Part shown: one piece after another, positions 51,347-60,119 of the stretch
How the letters are laid out: the number at the start of each line of letters is the position of its first letter
Numbering within the stretch: position 1 is the first letter of the stretch
Assembly (NCBI GenBank): GCA_023390055.1
Contig: JAEWDP010000101.1
Coordinates: forward strand, 1-64,000
Direction of reading: 5' to 3'
From: Pseudomonadota bacterium
Lineage (GTDB): Bacteria; Pseudomonadota; Alphaproteobacteria; Rhizobiales; Rhizobiaceae
Length of the DNA: 64,000 nt
The notes under the pieces: generated by a model
The model's input: only the letters and a program-made list of their open reading frames with translations
What the model was told of the DNA's origin: nothing
Database searches by the model: none
Translations under genes and position numbers: made by a program

Positions 51347-52183
51347 CTATTTTGGGTTGCAGACAGGTTTGTCGAGAATTTCGAGGCCCGCCAGGCTACC
51401 GGTCAGGACAAAGTCCCCGTAGTCCATCGTGATGTCACGGGTAATTCCGTTATCGTAGAGCTTGAAGGACATGCTGTAGACAGGTGTCGCGTCACCGGCG
51501 GTTCCTTCACTGAAATAAGCGATCGTCACCGGCCAGTAGGCCGCGCTCGCGAACTTTCCTGCGTTTTCTGCGTCGCCTGCACCTGCTTTTTCAGGCGTTT
51601 CCTGCGGGCCGATCACGGTGTTGGTGATCATGCTCTGGTCGCCATTTTCCGATCCATCGAAGATGCGCGTTTCAAAAAAACGCTTTCCCGCCCGGGCGTT
51701 CTTGATGACCTCGATCATGTGCTCCGTCGGGAAGGCACTGGCGACAAGTTCCACTTCCCGTGGATCGGGGCGCTCGATCTCGACGATGACCTTGGCGTCA
51801 GCTTCACTCGCAGATCCGCTGACCTCCTTGTCGAGCTGCTCGTCGGTGAAGGATTTCGTCTCAAACCGGAACTCGTCCTTGTTGATATCTTCAAACGTTG
51901 TCGTCTGCTGGTCGGTCAGGCGGCTTTCAGCCCCCGTGTTGATGCGGGTCACAAAACGAAAATTTGTCGTGAAGCCGGTACATGCCGACCCGGTGAATTC
52001 ATAGACCATCCGGCCGTTCATACCGTCGATCCCCGAACGTTCCGAAGCATCGCTCAGTTGCAGGTCGTAGACGGCGCGGTGGGGGACGAGCAAGCCGGCA
52101 CTTTCCATGCCGGCAGACACCGGTGTGGCACCTGCAGCGGCAAGACCGGCAACAACAATTGCTCGACAACCGGGTTTGAACAT
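51347..52183 (-). CDS. eipB: EipB-family envelope integrity protein (DUF1849)
   Basis: The 278-residue protein has a signal peptide (MFKPGCRAIVVAGLAAAGATP). It has the conserved LVPHRAVYDLQLSDASERSG start of the mature domain and two conserved cysteines, GSACTGF and KPVCNPK at the C-terminus, that form the disulfide in Brucella EipB. EipB is a periplasmic beta-spiral protein needed for envelope integrity. Length and disulfide positions fit. It is divergent from the ridA operon. Confidence 0.88.
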   Translation of the reverse strand: MFKPGCRAIVVAGLAAAGATPVSAGMESAGLLVPHRAVYDLQLSDASERSGIDGMNGRMVYEFTGSACTGFTTNFRFVTRINTGAESRLTDQQTTTFEDINKDEFRFETKSFTDEQLDKEVSGSASEADAKVIVEIERPDPREVELVASAFPTEHMIEVIKNARAGKRFFETRIFDGSENGDQSMITNTVIGPQETPEKAGAGDAENAGKFASAAYWPVTIAYFSEGTAGDATPVYSMSFKLYDNGITRDITMDYGDFVLTGSLAGLEILDKPVCNPK

Positions 52184-52295
52184 TCATTATCTCCTATTGG
52201 ACTCATCGCCGGTGTTATATGAACGCCATCCAGCAAGGTTATTGCCTTGAATGCAGGATTTTTAAGACCTTTACAACAAACCCTGGGAGCTAATC

Positions 52296-52766
52296 ATGTC
52301 TGAAGCCATCGATCACCGTCTGAAGGAACGCGGAATTGTCCTGCCTGCTGCTGCAGCGCCTGCCGCCAATTACGTCCCCTACACGATCAGCGGCAATATC
52401 CTGTATCTGTCCGGTCAACTGCCCATGGAAAACGGCAAAGTTGCGGTCACAGGTCTTGTTGGCCGTGATGTCGATGTCAAAGACGCCCAAAGGGCAGCAG
52501 AACTTTGCGCCATCAATATCCTGGCTCAGGCGAAGGCTGCGCTAGGTGGAGACCTCACACGCATCAGGAGGATACTCAAGCTCAACGGCTTCGTTGCCTC
52601 CATGCCCGACTTTACAGAACAGCATCTGGTGATCAACGGCGCTTCCAATCTCATCGCCGATATTCTTGGCGAAGCGGGAAAGCATGCACGCGCAGCCGTC
52701 GGCATGGCCGCCCTGCCCCTCAATGCATCCGTGGAGATCGATGCCATCATAGAGTTTGAGGCATGA
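52296..52766 (+). CDS. RidA-family enamine/imine deaminase-like protein
   Basis: The 156-residue protein has the RidA fold pattern: NYVPYTISGNILYLSGQLPM (about residues 27-46), DVKDAQRAAELCAINILAQA and a RIRRILKLNGFVASMPDF segment. RidA proteins hydrolyse reactive enamines and imines made by PLP enzymes; the longer YjgF-type subgroup may differ. Its stop overlaps the next start (ATGA). It begins the four-gene operon ridA-ugpQ-DUF482-HIT. Confidence 0.85.
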   Translation: MSEAIDHRLKERGIVLPAAAAPAANYVPYTISGNILYLSGQLPMENGKVAVTGLVGRDVDVKDAQRAAELCAINILAQAKAALGGDLTRIRRILKLNGFVASMPDFTEQHLVINGASNLIADILGEAGKHARAAVGMAALPLNASVEIDAIIEFEA

Positions 52767-53491
52767 CATCCCTTTCCTGGATAAAGGCTGTTCCAATCGC
52801 ACATCGCGGCTTCCATGACATGAACCGGAATGTCTGGGAAAATACACTGTCAGCCTTTTCCCGTGCCATCGAATCCGGTTTTGCGATCGAGTGCGACGTC
52901 CAGCTGGCAGTCGACAGCGTGCCGGTGGTGTTCCATGACCATGATCTGCAAAGGCTCTGCAACATCAAGGGCGACGTGCGAGAACGCACGTCGGCCGAAC
53001 TTGGCATGCTATCCGTTGGTGGTACCTCCGACAGGATACCGACCCTGAAACAGATGTTGCAACGCGTTGCCGGCAAGGTTCCGCTTGTCATCGAGATAAA
53101 GGGACGCAAGGAAGACGATGATGACGGTTTCGTCGAAGCCGTGTTGGAAACGCTTCAGGGCTACAATGGCCCGGTCGCCCTGATGAGTTTCGACCACCAT
53201 ATCCTGAAGGATCTCAAAAGGGTCGGATCGCCTTATCCGGTCGGTCTTACAGCCGAGGGTAGTAACCCCGAAAATCTCTTTCGTCATGACGATGCCATGC
53301 ATCTCGGGCTTGATTTCATTTCCTATCACCATGCCGACCTGCCAAATAGTTTCATCACGGCACAAAGACAGACGGGCATTCCGGTCATCACGTGGACCGT
53401 AAGGGATGAAAATGCGCGCACACATACCTATACTCATGCAGACCAGATGACATTCGAAGGCTTCGATCCTCGGGAGACCACTACCGCTTAG
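52763..53491 (+). CDS. ugpQ: Glycerophosphodiester phosphodiesterase
   Basis: The 242-residue protein shows IAHRGFHDMNRNVWENTLSA, then AFxxAIESGFAIECDVQL-type sequence (metal-binding E and D), VVFHDHDLQRLCN and LVIEIKGRKED, the GDPD active-site motifs. It hydrolyses glycerophosphodiesters to glycerol-3-phosphate and an alcohol. It overlaps ridA by four bases and is separated by one base from the next gene. Confidence 0.9.
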   Translation: MTSLSWIKAVPIAHRGFHDMNRNVWENTLSAFSRAIESGFAIECDVQLAVDSVPVVFHDHDLQRLCNIKGDVRERTSAELGMLSVGGTSDRIPTLKQMLQRVAGKVPLVIEIKGRKEDDDDGFVEAVLETLQGYNGPVALMSFDHHILKDLKRVGSPYPVGLTAEGSNPENLFRHDDAMHLGLDFISYHHADLPNSFITAQRQTGIPVITWTVRDENARTHTYTHADQMTFEGFDPRETTTA

Positions 53492-53492
53492 A

Positions 53493-54707
53493 ATGACAGG
53501 ACCGAATTTAATCCGCATTGAAAGATCGTTTGCCGCGATCGCCCCGCAGCGCTGGTCGCAGCTTTCCGGAACGTCGAAATCCGGACCAGGGATCTACAAC
53601 CCTTTTCTTTCGCATGCCTATCTTTCCGCGCTTGAGGAATCAGGATCGGCCACTGTCGGAACCGGGTGGCTTGGACATCATCTTCTACTCGAAGACAATA
53701 AGGGAATGCTCCTGGGGGCGGTTCCCGCCTACCTGAAGAGCCATAGCCAGGGCGAGTATGTTTTCGACCACGGCTGGGCGGATGCCTTCGAGCGGGCGGG
53801 CGGACAATATTATCCGAAACTGCAGGCAGGCATTCCCTTCACGCCAGCCAGCGGCGCGCGCCTGCTTGTCGCTGGTGGGCAGGATTGCCAGAAGGTTCAG
53901 TTGATGCTGGCATCCGGTCTCCAGCAGGTGACACGCGAGCTTGGCGTATCGTCGGCTCATGCCACCTTCCTGCCCGAGACGGAATTGCCGGTCTTCGAAG
54001 CAACCGGCTATCTGCACAGGACGGACCAGCAATTCCATTTCTTCAACGAAGGCTATGGTGACCACCAGGCCTTTCTCGACACACTTTCTTCTCGCAAGCG
54101 CAAGGCACTGCGCAAGGAGCGCCGGATAGCCGTTGAAAACGGCATAACCATTGACTGGCTGACCGGCAAGGAGCTGACCGAAGACATATGGGACCAGTTC
54201 TTCTCATTCTATATGGATACTGGCAGCCGCAAATGGGGGCGGCCATATCTGACACGCACCTTCTATTCGCTGATTGGCGAGCGCATGGCGGACGATATTC
54301 TCCTTGTGATGGCGAAACGTGAAGGGCGCTATATCGCTGGTGCAATCAATTTCATCGGTGCCGACGCGCTTTACGGGCGTCACTGGGGCGCGATCGAGGA
54401 TCATCCCTATCTGCATTTCGAAGTCTGCTATCATCAGGCCATCGACTTTGCGCTGGCACACCGACTGAAACGTGTTGAAGCCGGTGCACAGGGTGAGCAC
54501 AAGCTTGCCCGTGGCTATCTTCCGGTCACGACCCATTCGGCCCATTATATCGCGCATCCGGGATTGCGCCATGCCGTCGCCGACTATCTGGAGCGGGAAA
54601 GACGTGATGTCGCGGAGGTCGGAGACTATCTTGAAGAACACAGTCCGTTCAGGCGTGGTGAACGGCAACAAGAACATTTGAACCAGCAAGGAGAGAAAAG
54701 CCGATGA
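53493..54707 (+). CDS. GNAT-like DUF482/FemAB-type acyltransferase
   Basis: The 404-residue protein is of the DUF482 (FemAB-like) family: YNPFLSHAYLSALEESGSAT near residue 36, DHGWADAFERAGGQYYPKLQ near 90, KRKALRKERRIA near 202, and VEAGAQGEHKLARGYLPVTT near 330. Family members are predicted aminoacyl- or acyltransferases linked to peptidoglycan or the cell envelope. It overlaps the HIT gene by four bases. Confidence 0.85.
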   Translation: MTGPNLIRIERSFAAIAPQRWSQLSGTSKSGPGIYNPFLSHAYLSALEESGSATVGTGWLGHHLLLEDNKGMLLGAVPAYLKSHSQGEYVFDHGWADAFERAGGQYYPKLQAGIPFTPASGARLLVAGGQDCQKVQLMLASGLQQVTRELGVSSAHATFLPETELPVFEATGYLHRTDQQFHFFNEGYGDHQAFLDTLSSRKRKALRKERRIAVENGITIDWLTGKELTEDIWDQFFSFYMDTGSRKWGRPYLTRTFYSLIGERMADDILLVMAKREGRYIAGAINFIGADALYGRHWGAIEDHPYLHFEVCYHQAIDFALAHRLKRVEAGAQGEHKLARGYLPVTTHSAHYIAHPGLRHAVADYLERERRDVAEVGDYLEEHSPFRRGERQQEHLNQQGEKSR

Positions 54708-55129
54708 GTGGCCAGACTTACGATGACAGCAATATCTTTGCCAAGATCCTGCGGGGCGAAATCCCTTCGCACAAGGTCTATGAAGACGACGACACGCTCG
54801 CCTTCATGGATGTGATGCCACAAGCACCCGGCCATCTCCTCGTTGTACCAAAAGCACCGTCGCGCAATCTGCTGGATGCCGATCCGTCAGTCCTGGCAAA
54901 GACGATACCGGTCGTCCAGAAGCTTGCTAAAGCGGCAAAGAAGGCGTTCGACGCCGATGGCGTCTTCATTGCGCAGTTCAATGAGCAAGCTGCCGGCCAG
55001 ACGGTCTATCATCTCCACTTCCACGTCATTCCTCGGCGTGATGGCGAGCCCCTGAAGCCGCATTCAGGCAAGATGGAAGATAGCGATGTCCTGAAAGCCC
55101 ATGCAGACAAACTTCGAGCTGCAATCTGA
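54704..55129 (+). CDS. HIT-family nucleotide-binding hydrolase
   Basis: The 141-residue protein has the catalytic HIT triad in VYHLHFHVIPR (about residues 100-110) and the N-terminal FAKILRGEIPSHKVYEDDDT. HIT proteins such as HinT hydrolyse nucleoside phosphoramidates or AMP adducts. It ends the ridA operon. The phd-vapC module begins about 180 bp downstream. Confidence 0.92.
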   Translation: MSGQTYDDSNIFAKILRGEIPSHKVYEDDDTLAFMDVMPQAPGHLLVVPKAPSRNLLDADPSVLAKTIPVVQKLAKAAKKAFDADGVFIAQFNEQAAGQTVYHLHFHVIPRRDGEPLKPHSGKMEDSDVLKAHADKLRAAI

Positions 55130-55162
55130 CCCTTGCAAGGAAGCATCACGGCATTGCCTGAT

Positions 55163-55208
55163 GCATTTGTCCTGGCAGACGCCATTAACAAGCCTGTCCG
55201 GCTTACCG
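55163..55208. repeat. Direct repeat, left of the phd-vapC module
   Basis: Forty-six bases starting GCATTTGTCCTG and ending CTTACCG. Thirty-nine match the copy at 56109-56154 in the same orientation. The two copies bracket the toxin-antitoxin genes, 34 bp after the HIT stop codon and 36 bp before the stress-protein stop codon. Confidence 0.6.
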
Positions 55209-55254
55209 ACTGGATCTAGCGCTGATCGCTTGGTATCCCTTATCGGCACCATAC

Positions 55255-55271
55255 GTACATATCTCTTGTAC
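55255..55271 (+). promoter_or_regulatory. Possible Phd operator
   Basis: GTACA (55255-55259) and TGTAC (55267-55271) form an inverted repeat with a seven-base spacer, 36 bp upstream of the antitoxin start. Antitoxins of the Phd family repress their operons at such palindromes. Confidence 0.4.
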
Positions 55272-55307
55272 AACACCATGGGCCATGATGGCCTACCTAA
55301 AGAACAA

Positions 55308-55589
55308 ATGCCGGATCGCACGATGCCCCAATCCAGCTACAACATCAGCGAAGCCCGCAGGAACTTTGCCGAGGTCCTCGAGCGCGCGAATAAAGGCGAG
55401 GAAATTGTCATCATGCGTGGCAACGATGTCTATGCCCGCATCGGTCCCGCCCATTCCGCAGGCAAAAGACCATTCGGCCTGCTGCGCCACCGTGCGCTTT
55501 CCGAGAACCTGTTCGACGAACGCGATCCCGAACAGGAGGCTATCGACGCCGGTGAATGGAATGACGATGTCGGAGTGTGGCAAAGGTAA
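55308..55589 (+). CDS. Phd/YefM-family antitoxin
   Basis: The 93-residue protein starts MPDRTMPQSSYNISEARRNF and continues AEVLERANKGEEIVIMRGND, VYARIGP, the classical Phd/YefM fold with an N-terminal DNA-binding part. The C-terminal region (FDERDPEQEAIDAGEWNDDV) is the toxin-neutralising tail. ATG 55323 is an alternative start. It overlaps the toxin gene by about 13 bp. It still looks intact while its toxin does not. Confidence 0.82.
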   Translation: MPDRTMPQSSYNISEARRNFAEVLERANKGEEIVIMRGNDVYARIGPAHSAGKRPFGLLRHRALSENLFDERDPEQEAIDAGEWNDDVGVWQR

Positions 55590-55988
55590 CCGGCCCATGG
55601 CGAACCAAGTCCGCGAAGCTGCTGCTCGACAGCCATGCCGTATACTGGTGGACGATCGGCAGCAATCACCTTTCGTCGACAGCACGCTCGCTGATCGAAG
55701 ACAAGACCAACACCATCCTGGTTAGCACGGGCTCCCTTTATGAATTCGACACCAAGATGCGGCTGAAGAAACTCGATCTGAAGCCGCAGGAATTGAGAGC
55801 AGCTGTCAGGGCCAGCGGTCTTCAGACAATTGCGATCAACAATCTGCATGCCGAACTAGCTGCCGCCTTCGACTGGGAGCACCGGGCCGTGGGATCGAAT
55901 TCTGGCGGCCCAGGCAAGACTGGAGCACTGCACTTTTGTTTCGACGGATGTCGAGTTCGAAGCGGTACTGCACGAACGCATCTGGTAA
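55577..55988 (+). pseudogene. VapC-like PIN toxin, frameshifted
   Basis: The GTG-initiated frame gives KLLLDSHAVYWWTIGSNHLS, then STGSLYEFDTKMRLKKLDL and AELAAAFDWEHR, with the first PIN-domain acidic residues. The expected PWDRILAAQARLEHCTFVST, DVEFEAVLHERIW ends at TAA 55986-55988 in another frame; the shift occurs near 55886. The HRDPWDR motif, which carries catalytic aspartates, is interrupted there. A fused, longer but wrong-frame product of 196 residues is possible but would not be a nuclease. Confidence 0.75.
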
Positions 55989-56108
55989 GACGCGCTGAAC
56001 ATGAAAAATGCTGGTGGAGAGCGCTGAGGCAGCGGGTCGGTCTGAGGACCAGGAAAGAAATGACGAGACCAAGGACATGGCCGTCACCATCAACAGCCCT
56101 CCCTGAGG

Positions 56109-56154
56109 GCATTCGTCCTGACGGACGCCATCAACAAGCCTGTCCAGTTCACCG
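56109..56154. repeat. Direct repeat, right of the phd-vapC module
   Basis: Copy of the 46-bp repeat at 55163-55208 (39 of 46 identical), in the same orientation, 36 bp before the end of the universal stress protein gene. Confidence 0.6.
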
Positions 56155-56190
56155 GACAGACAGGTAGTCCCATAAAGGTTGCCTGGAGAT

Positions 56191-56637
56191 CTATAGCTCG
56201 TCGACGTCGTGTTGCGCCACCAGGAGGCTGCATCCGAGCTGTTCCAGAAGGCTTGCACCAACAGAGCCTCCCCACCACCGTGCCAACGCGCTTTGGCGAC
56301 GGTGACCGACAATGACGAGGTCCGCACCGATCTCCCTTGCGACCGCGGAAATCTGTTCTGCGGGATTGCCATATTCAAGCCGTGCGGTTGTCGAAATACC
56401 GACAGACTCGACATGCTCCAGACCCGCGGTCAGAATTTGTCGGTATTCGGCGTGCTGGTGCTCGGCAGCAACTGGAGCTGCCCCTGCTCCTTCTGCCATG
56501 AGCACTCCGGTCGACAGATTGACCACTGCAAGCAGGAAGACCTCGGCTCCACAAAGCCGTGCCAGCATGACACCTTCGTGCAATGCGTGCCGTCCTTCGA
56601 CAGAGCCGTCGTAAGCCAGCAGAATTTTTTCATACAT
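56191..56637 (-). CDS. Universal stress protein
   Basis: The 148-residue protein starts at ATG 56637. KILLAYDGSVEGRHALHEGV is the N-terminal UspA motif and VIVGHRRQSALARWWGGSVG is the C-terminal ATP-binding GHRx9GS-type motif. The open frame reaches 57030 but only this part is UspA. USPs act in stress resistance and nucleotide sensing. Divergent from the marR gene at 56722, it shares the 56689-56719 operator region. Confidence 0.85.
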   Translation of the reverse strand: MYEKILLAYDGSVEGRHALHEGVMLARLCGAEVFLLAVVNLSTGVLMAEGAGAAPVAAEHQHAEYRQILTAGLEHVESVGISTTARLEYGNPAEQISAVAREIGADLVIVGHRRQSALARWWGGSVGASLLEQLGCSLLVAQHDVDEL

Positions 56638-56688
56638 CTTGTGCCTCATCACCATCAAAGGATTGCCAGATGGAACCTTGTCGAATAT

Positions 56689-56719
56689 AGATAGCACCCT
56701 ACTTAATAGGAAGCTATCT
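56689..56719 (+). promoter_or_regulatory. Palindromic MarR-type operator
   Basis: AGATAGC (56689-56695) and GCTATCT (56713-56719) are exact complements, with an inner CCTA/TAGG pair, giving a 31-bp palindrome ending two bases before the marR start codon. MarR regulators bind such palindromes, so autorepression is likely. The site lies between marR and the divergent stress gene. Confidence 0.65.
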
Positions 56720-56721
56720 CT

Positions 56722-57144
56722 ATGGACAAGGGCGCAGAGTTTGCCCTGGAGATTGGTCGGGTAAGCCGATGGTGGCGCACCCGGCTGAACGACCGGGTCA
56801 AACATCTCGAACTCAATCAGGCTCGCTGGATCGTTCTGCTCCAGCTGAAGAATTTCGGCCCGGCCTCGCAGCGCGAACTCGCCGAACGCGTGGGCGTCGA
56901 GGGACCTTCGCTGGTGCGCGTGCTTGATCGGCTGGAGGAACAGGGCTTCATCGAGCGTCGTGCGTCCGGAGAAGATCGCCGCATCAAGAACATACACCTG
57001 ACGGAGGCAGCCAAGCCGGTTCTCGCGCAAATCACCGAACTGTCCAACGAATTGCGCCAGGAACTTCTGGCAGGAATCCCCTCCGAAAACATTGAAACCG
57101 CCTTACAGGTCCTCAAAACGATCAGCGGGCGACTGGAAAGATAA
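56722..57144 (+). CDS. MarR-family regulator of an EmrAB-type pump
   Basis: The 140-residue protein has the MarR winged helix (about residues 30-100: LNQARWIVLLQLKNFGPASQ, ELAERVGVEGPSLVRVLDRL, RRASGEDRRIKNIHLTE). It stands just before emrA- and emrB-like genes, a known configuration for efflux repressors. A good palindromic operator overlaps its ribosome binding region. Confidence 0.85.
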   Translation: MDKGAEFALEIGRVSRWWRTRLNDRVKHLELNQARWIVLLQLKNFGPASQRELAERVGVEGPSLVRVLDRLEEQGFIERRASGEDRRIKNIHLTEAAKPVLAQITELSNELRQELLAGIPSENIETALQVLKTISGRLER

Positions 57145-57148
57145 CAAA

Positions 57149-58324
57149 GTGAACATCACGGTCAAAGATCCCGGGAACAACAAGGACAACCGACTGGCCA
57201 CAGAAGACGATGGAGCAACCACCGCGGCCACTGCGACAAAGGTGCAAGGCCGGCGCCGGCTGCGGACCCTTCTCCCGATCGCCATAATTGTTGCGGCAGC
57301 CGTTATTGGTTGGCCATGGCTTGCCGAGCGATGGTCACACATTGCGATCAATGACGCCCGCATTGCCGGAAATCTGGTTCTACTCAGCAGCGAGGTGAGC
57401 GGCCGCATTGCAAGCATCTCCGTGATTGCAGGCGACCACGTCTCCAAGGGCCAGTTGTTGGCCAGCATTGATGACGAGGAAGTCCGCTTCGAACTCGAGG
57501 CCCTGGACGCCCAGAAGAAGAGCATCGGCGCCCAGAAGCAACAATTGCGCAGTCAACAGGCGATGATCCGCAAGCAGGTCGAGGTCAAGCTCATTGCCGG
57601 CAGATCGCAGATCACGGCGGCAGAAGCGAGCCACAAGGCCAGCGAAGCGGTCCTGCAGAATGCACACAGTCGTTTCGAACGCATCAGCACCCTTGCAAAG
57701 AGGAACATCAGCTCCACGCAGTCCCTTGAGGAAGCACAGGCAGACTTGTCCACCGCCCAGAGCCAGGAACAGGCCACGGCAGCGGGCATAGAAACGGCGA
57801 CAGCCAATCTCGCGGTCATCCGTTCACAGGAAGCAGAGATCGCGGTCCTCGATCGGCAGATCGCCAGCCTCGATGCACAGGAAGCAGAGATTGTCGCACA
57901 GCGCGCACAAAAGGAGGTCGAACTCTCGCGACGCCAGATCCATGCAACATTTGACGGCGTGGTGGGCAATACCTTCATTGAAGCTGGCGAGTACGTATCC
58001 CCCGGTTCTCGACTGCTGATCTACCACGACCCGGAGACGGTCTGGGTCGATGCCAATGTCAAGGAAACCAACTTCGGGCAGGTAAAGATCGGCGCACCTG
58101 TCAAGATCACAGTCGATGCCTATCCCGACATCGAGTTCAGTGGCGAGGTCGTTCGCCTGGGTCAGGCGGCCACCAGCCAGTTCGCGCTATTGCCCAGTCC
58201 CAATCCAAGCGGCAATTTCACCAAGATAACCCAACGCCTGCCGATCCGGGTTGCGATCGAACAGCGCGACGGTCTTCTTCGACCTGGCATGATGGTGGAA
58301 CTGAGCGTCGATGTCATCGATTGA
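57149..58324 (+). CDS. EmrA/HlyD-family membrane fusion protein
   Basis: The 391-residue protein starts at GTG 57149, four bases after the marR stop. An N-terminal anchor (LLPIAIIVAAAVIGWPWL, about residues 42-59) is followed by the lipoyl/beta-barrel segments (GRIASISVIAGDHVSKGQLL). It then has a long helical coiled coil (RSQQAMIRKQVEVKLIAGRS) and NTFIEAGEYVSPGSRLLIY in the barrel. It links the inner membrane pump to the outer membrane in tripartite drug efflux. It overlaps the pump gene by about 14 bp. Confidence 0.87.
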   Translation: MNITVKDPGNNKDNRLATEDDGATTAATATKVQGRRRLRTLLPIAIIVAAAVIGWPWLAERWSHIAINDARIAGNLVLLSSEVSGRIASISVIAGDHVSKGQLLASIDDEEVRFELEALDAQKKSIGAQKQQLRSQQAMIRKQVEVKLIAGRSQITAAEASHKASEAVLQNAHSRFERISTLAKRNISSTQSLEEAQADLSTAQSQEQATAAGIETATANLAVIRSQEAEIAVLDRQIASLDAQEAEIVAQRAQKEVELSRRQIHATFDGVVGNTFIEAGEYVSPGSRLLIYHDPETVWVDANVKETNFGQVKIGAPVKITVDAYPDIEFSGEVVRLGQAATSQFALLPSPNPSGNFTKITQRLPIRVAIEQRDGLLRPGMMVELSVDVID

Positions 58325-59906
58325 AGCCCTCTTCGACCATTACGGGTCGGCCTATCGCTGGTTCGCGACCGCTACGGTCATGATTGCAACAGTTGCGGTC
58401 GTCCTTTCCACGACGATCGTCAATGTTGCCATTCCTGATGTGATGGGCGCCTTCGGGATCAGCCAGGTACAGGCACAGTGGATCTCGACGGGTTTCCTTG
58501 CCGCCATGACGGCCACCATGCTGTTGACCGACTGGGCTGACAAGGCATTCGGTCTGCGCGCCACGATGATCGGAGCACTGTCGATCTTCATGTTCGGCTC
58601 GATCCTGGGAGGCATTGCACCGAACGAGAACATCCTGACGATCGCGCGGGTTGTCCAGGGGGCAGCGGCCGGCGTCGTACAGCCTCTTGCCATGATCCTG
58701 CTGTTCCAGGTCTATCCTCCCGATCAGCGTGGTGCGGCGATGGGCATATTCGGTATCGGTGTGGTACTAGCGCCGGCGCTTGGTCCGTGGATCGGCGGGC
58801 TTCTCATCGACAGCTTCAGCTGGCACTATGTCTTCTTTCTCGGAATACCTTTCGCCATTATTGGCATCCTTCTTTCCAACCTGTTCTTGCCGACCAGAAA
58901 GCAGACGGGTCCCCGTCCAGGCTTCGACTGGGGTGGTATGGGACTGCTGTGCATTTTTCTCGCAGCTCTCCTCAATGCCCTGACCAACGCGCAACGGCAG
59001 GGATGGACTTCGGATCCGATCCTCCTCCAGTTCACCATCGCGACGATCGCGGCAGCTGCATTCATCTGGTGGGAATTAAAGACTGAAAAGCCGATGCTCG
59101 ACCTCAGGCTTTTCGCCAATCTGCCGTTCTCGGCTGCCTCGCTTGTCTCCTTCATAATGGGTGCGGGATTGTTCGGATCGACCTATCTGGTCCCGCTTTT
59201 CGTTCAGACGATCCAGGGAATGACTCCAACGCAAGCAGGGCTGCTTTTGATGCCCTCCGGTCTCGTACTGGTCCTCGTCTTTCCGCTCGCAGGCCGTCTT
59301 TCCGATCGTATTCCAGAGGGCTATCTGATCGGAAGCGGCATGTTCATCTTTGCCTGGTCTTCCTATCTGACCACATCGATCAGCATCAATACGACGTTCT
59401 GGACACTGGCCTGGTGGACGGTGTTGTCACGTATCGGCCTCGGCCTTGTCTTTCCTTCCATCACCGCCGGCTCGCTGAAAGTGCTTCCGCCTGATCTCGT
59501 CGGGCAAGGTTCTGGCGCGGTCAATTTCACGCGCCAGCTTGGCGGCGCCTTCGGCGTCAATCTGCTGGCCGTCCTTCTGGAACGCCGCACCATGTTTCAT
59601 GCCGACGCCCTGACAGTGAGCCAGACCAGTGACAACCCGGCAACCATGGAACTTCTCAAGAGGCTGACAGGTCTGGTCAAGAGCGCTGGATTGCCGGACT
59701 TCCAGCAATTGCCGGCAGCACTGCAGTATCTTGCGCAGATGATCTCCATCCAGGCAAACACACTCGCCTTCCAGGATGGTTTCCTCGTGGTCACCTGCAT
59801 CTTTTTGCTCGCACTCGTTCCGACATGGATGCTGCACCAGGCCCAGAAGAAAATCGGGCACCGGCGAAACCAGATCCGTAGGCAATCGCGTGAGGCCGTC
59901 TCCTGA
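58311..59906 (+). CDS. DHA2-family MFS drug transporter (EmrB-like)
   Basis: The 531-residue protein has about 14 transmembrane segments and the DHA2 motifs: VVLSTTIVNVAIPDVMGAFG (motif D), NENILTIARVVQGAAAGVVQ (motif B) and GVVLAPALGPWIGGLLIDSF (motif C). It uses proton motive force to expel hydrophobic compounds. The pump forms an operon with the MarR regulator and EmrA-like protein. A short C-terminal basic tail follows the last segment. Confidence 0.9.
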   Translation: MSSIEALFDHYGSAYRWFATATVMIATVAVVLSTTIVNVAIPDVMGAFGISQVQAQWISTGFLAAMTATMLLTDWADKAFGLRATMIGALSIFMFGSILGGIAPNENILTIARVVQGAAAGVVQPLAMILLFQVYPPDQRGAAMGIFGIGVVLAPALGPWIGGLLIDSFSWHYVFFLGIPFAIIGILLSNLFLPTRKQTGPRPGFDWGGMGLLCIFLAALLNALTNAQRQGWTSDPILLQFTIATIAAAAFIWWELKTEKPMLDLRLFANLPFSAASLVSFIMGAGLFGSTYLVPLFVQTIQGMTPTQAGLLLMPSGLVLVLVFPLAGRLSDRIPEGYLIGSGMFIFAWSSYLTTSISINTTFWTLAWWTVLSRIGLGLVFPSITAGSLKVLPPDLVGQGSGAVNFTRQLGGAFGVNLLAVLLERRTMFHADALTVSQTSDNPATMELLKRLTGLVKSAGLPDFQQLPAALQYLAQMISIQANTLAFQDGFLVVTCIFLLALVPTWMLHQAQKKIGHRRNQIRRQSREAVS

Positions 59907-60119
59907 CACCTGACAGGATTGCCGATTGCAGACCTTTCCTGCGATAGTGGCAATCTCGAATAGGCTCTTCAGGCTGTACCGGCGTCTACGTGACACTGCC
60001 CGGTGACATGGCGCAGTCATGCAAGCGGTATCAGTACTTCATCGCCGCCGCGAGAATATCAGGGCCCTTCCTTCCGGGCCTGGCTCTCTGCGCGAAGACA
60101 AGCCACCAATCCCGATAGA

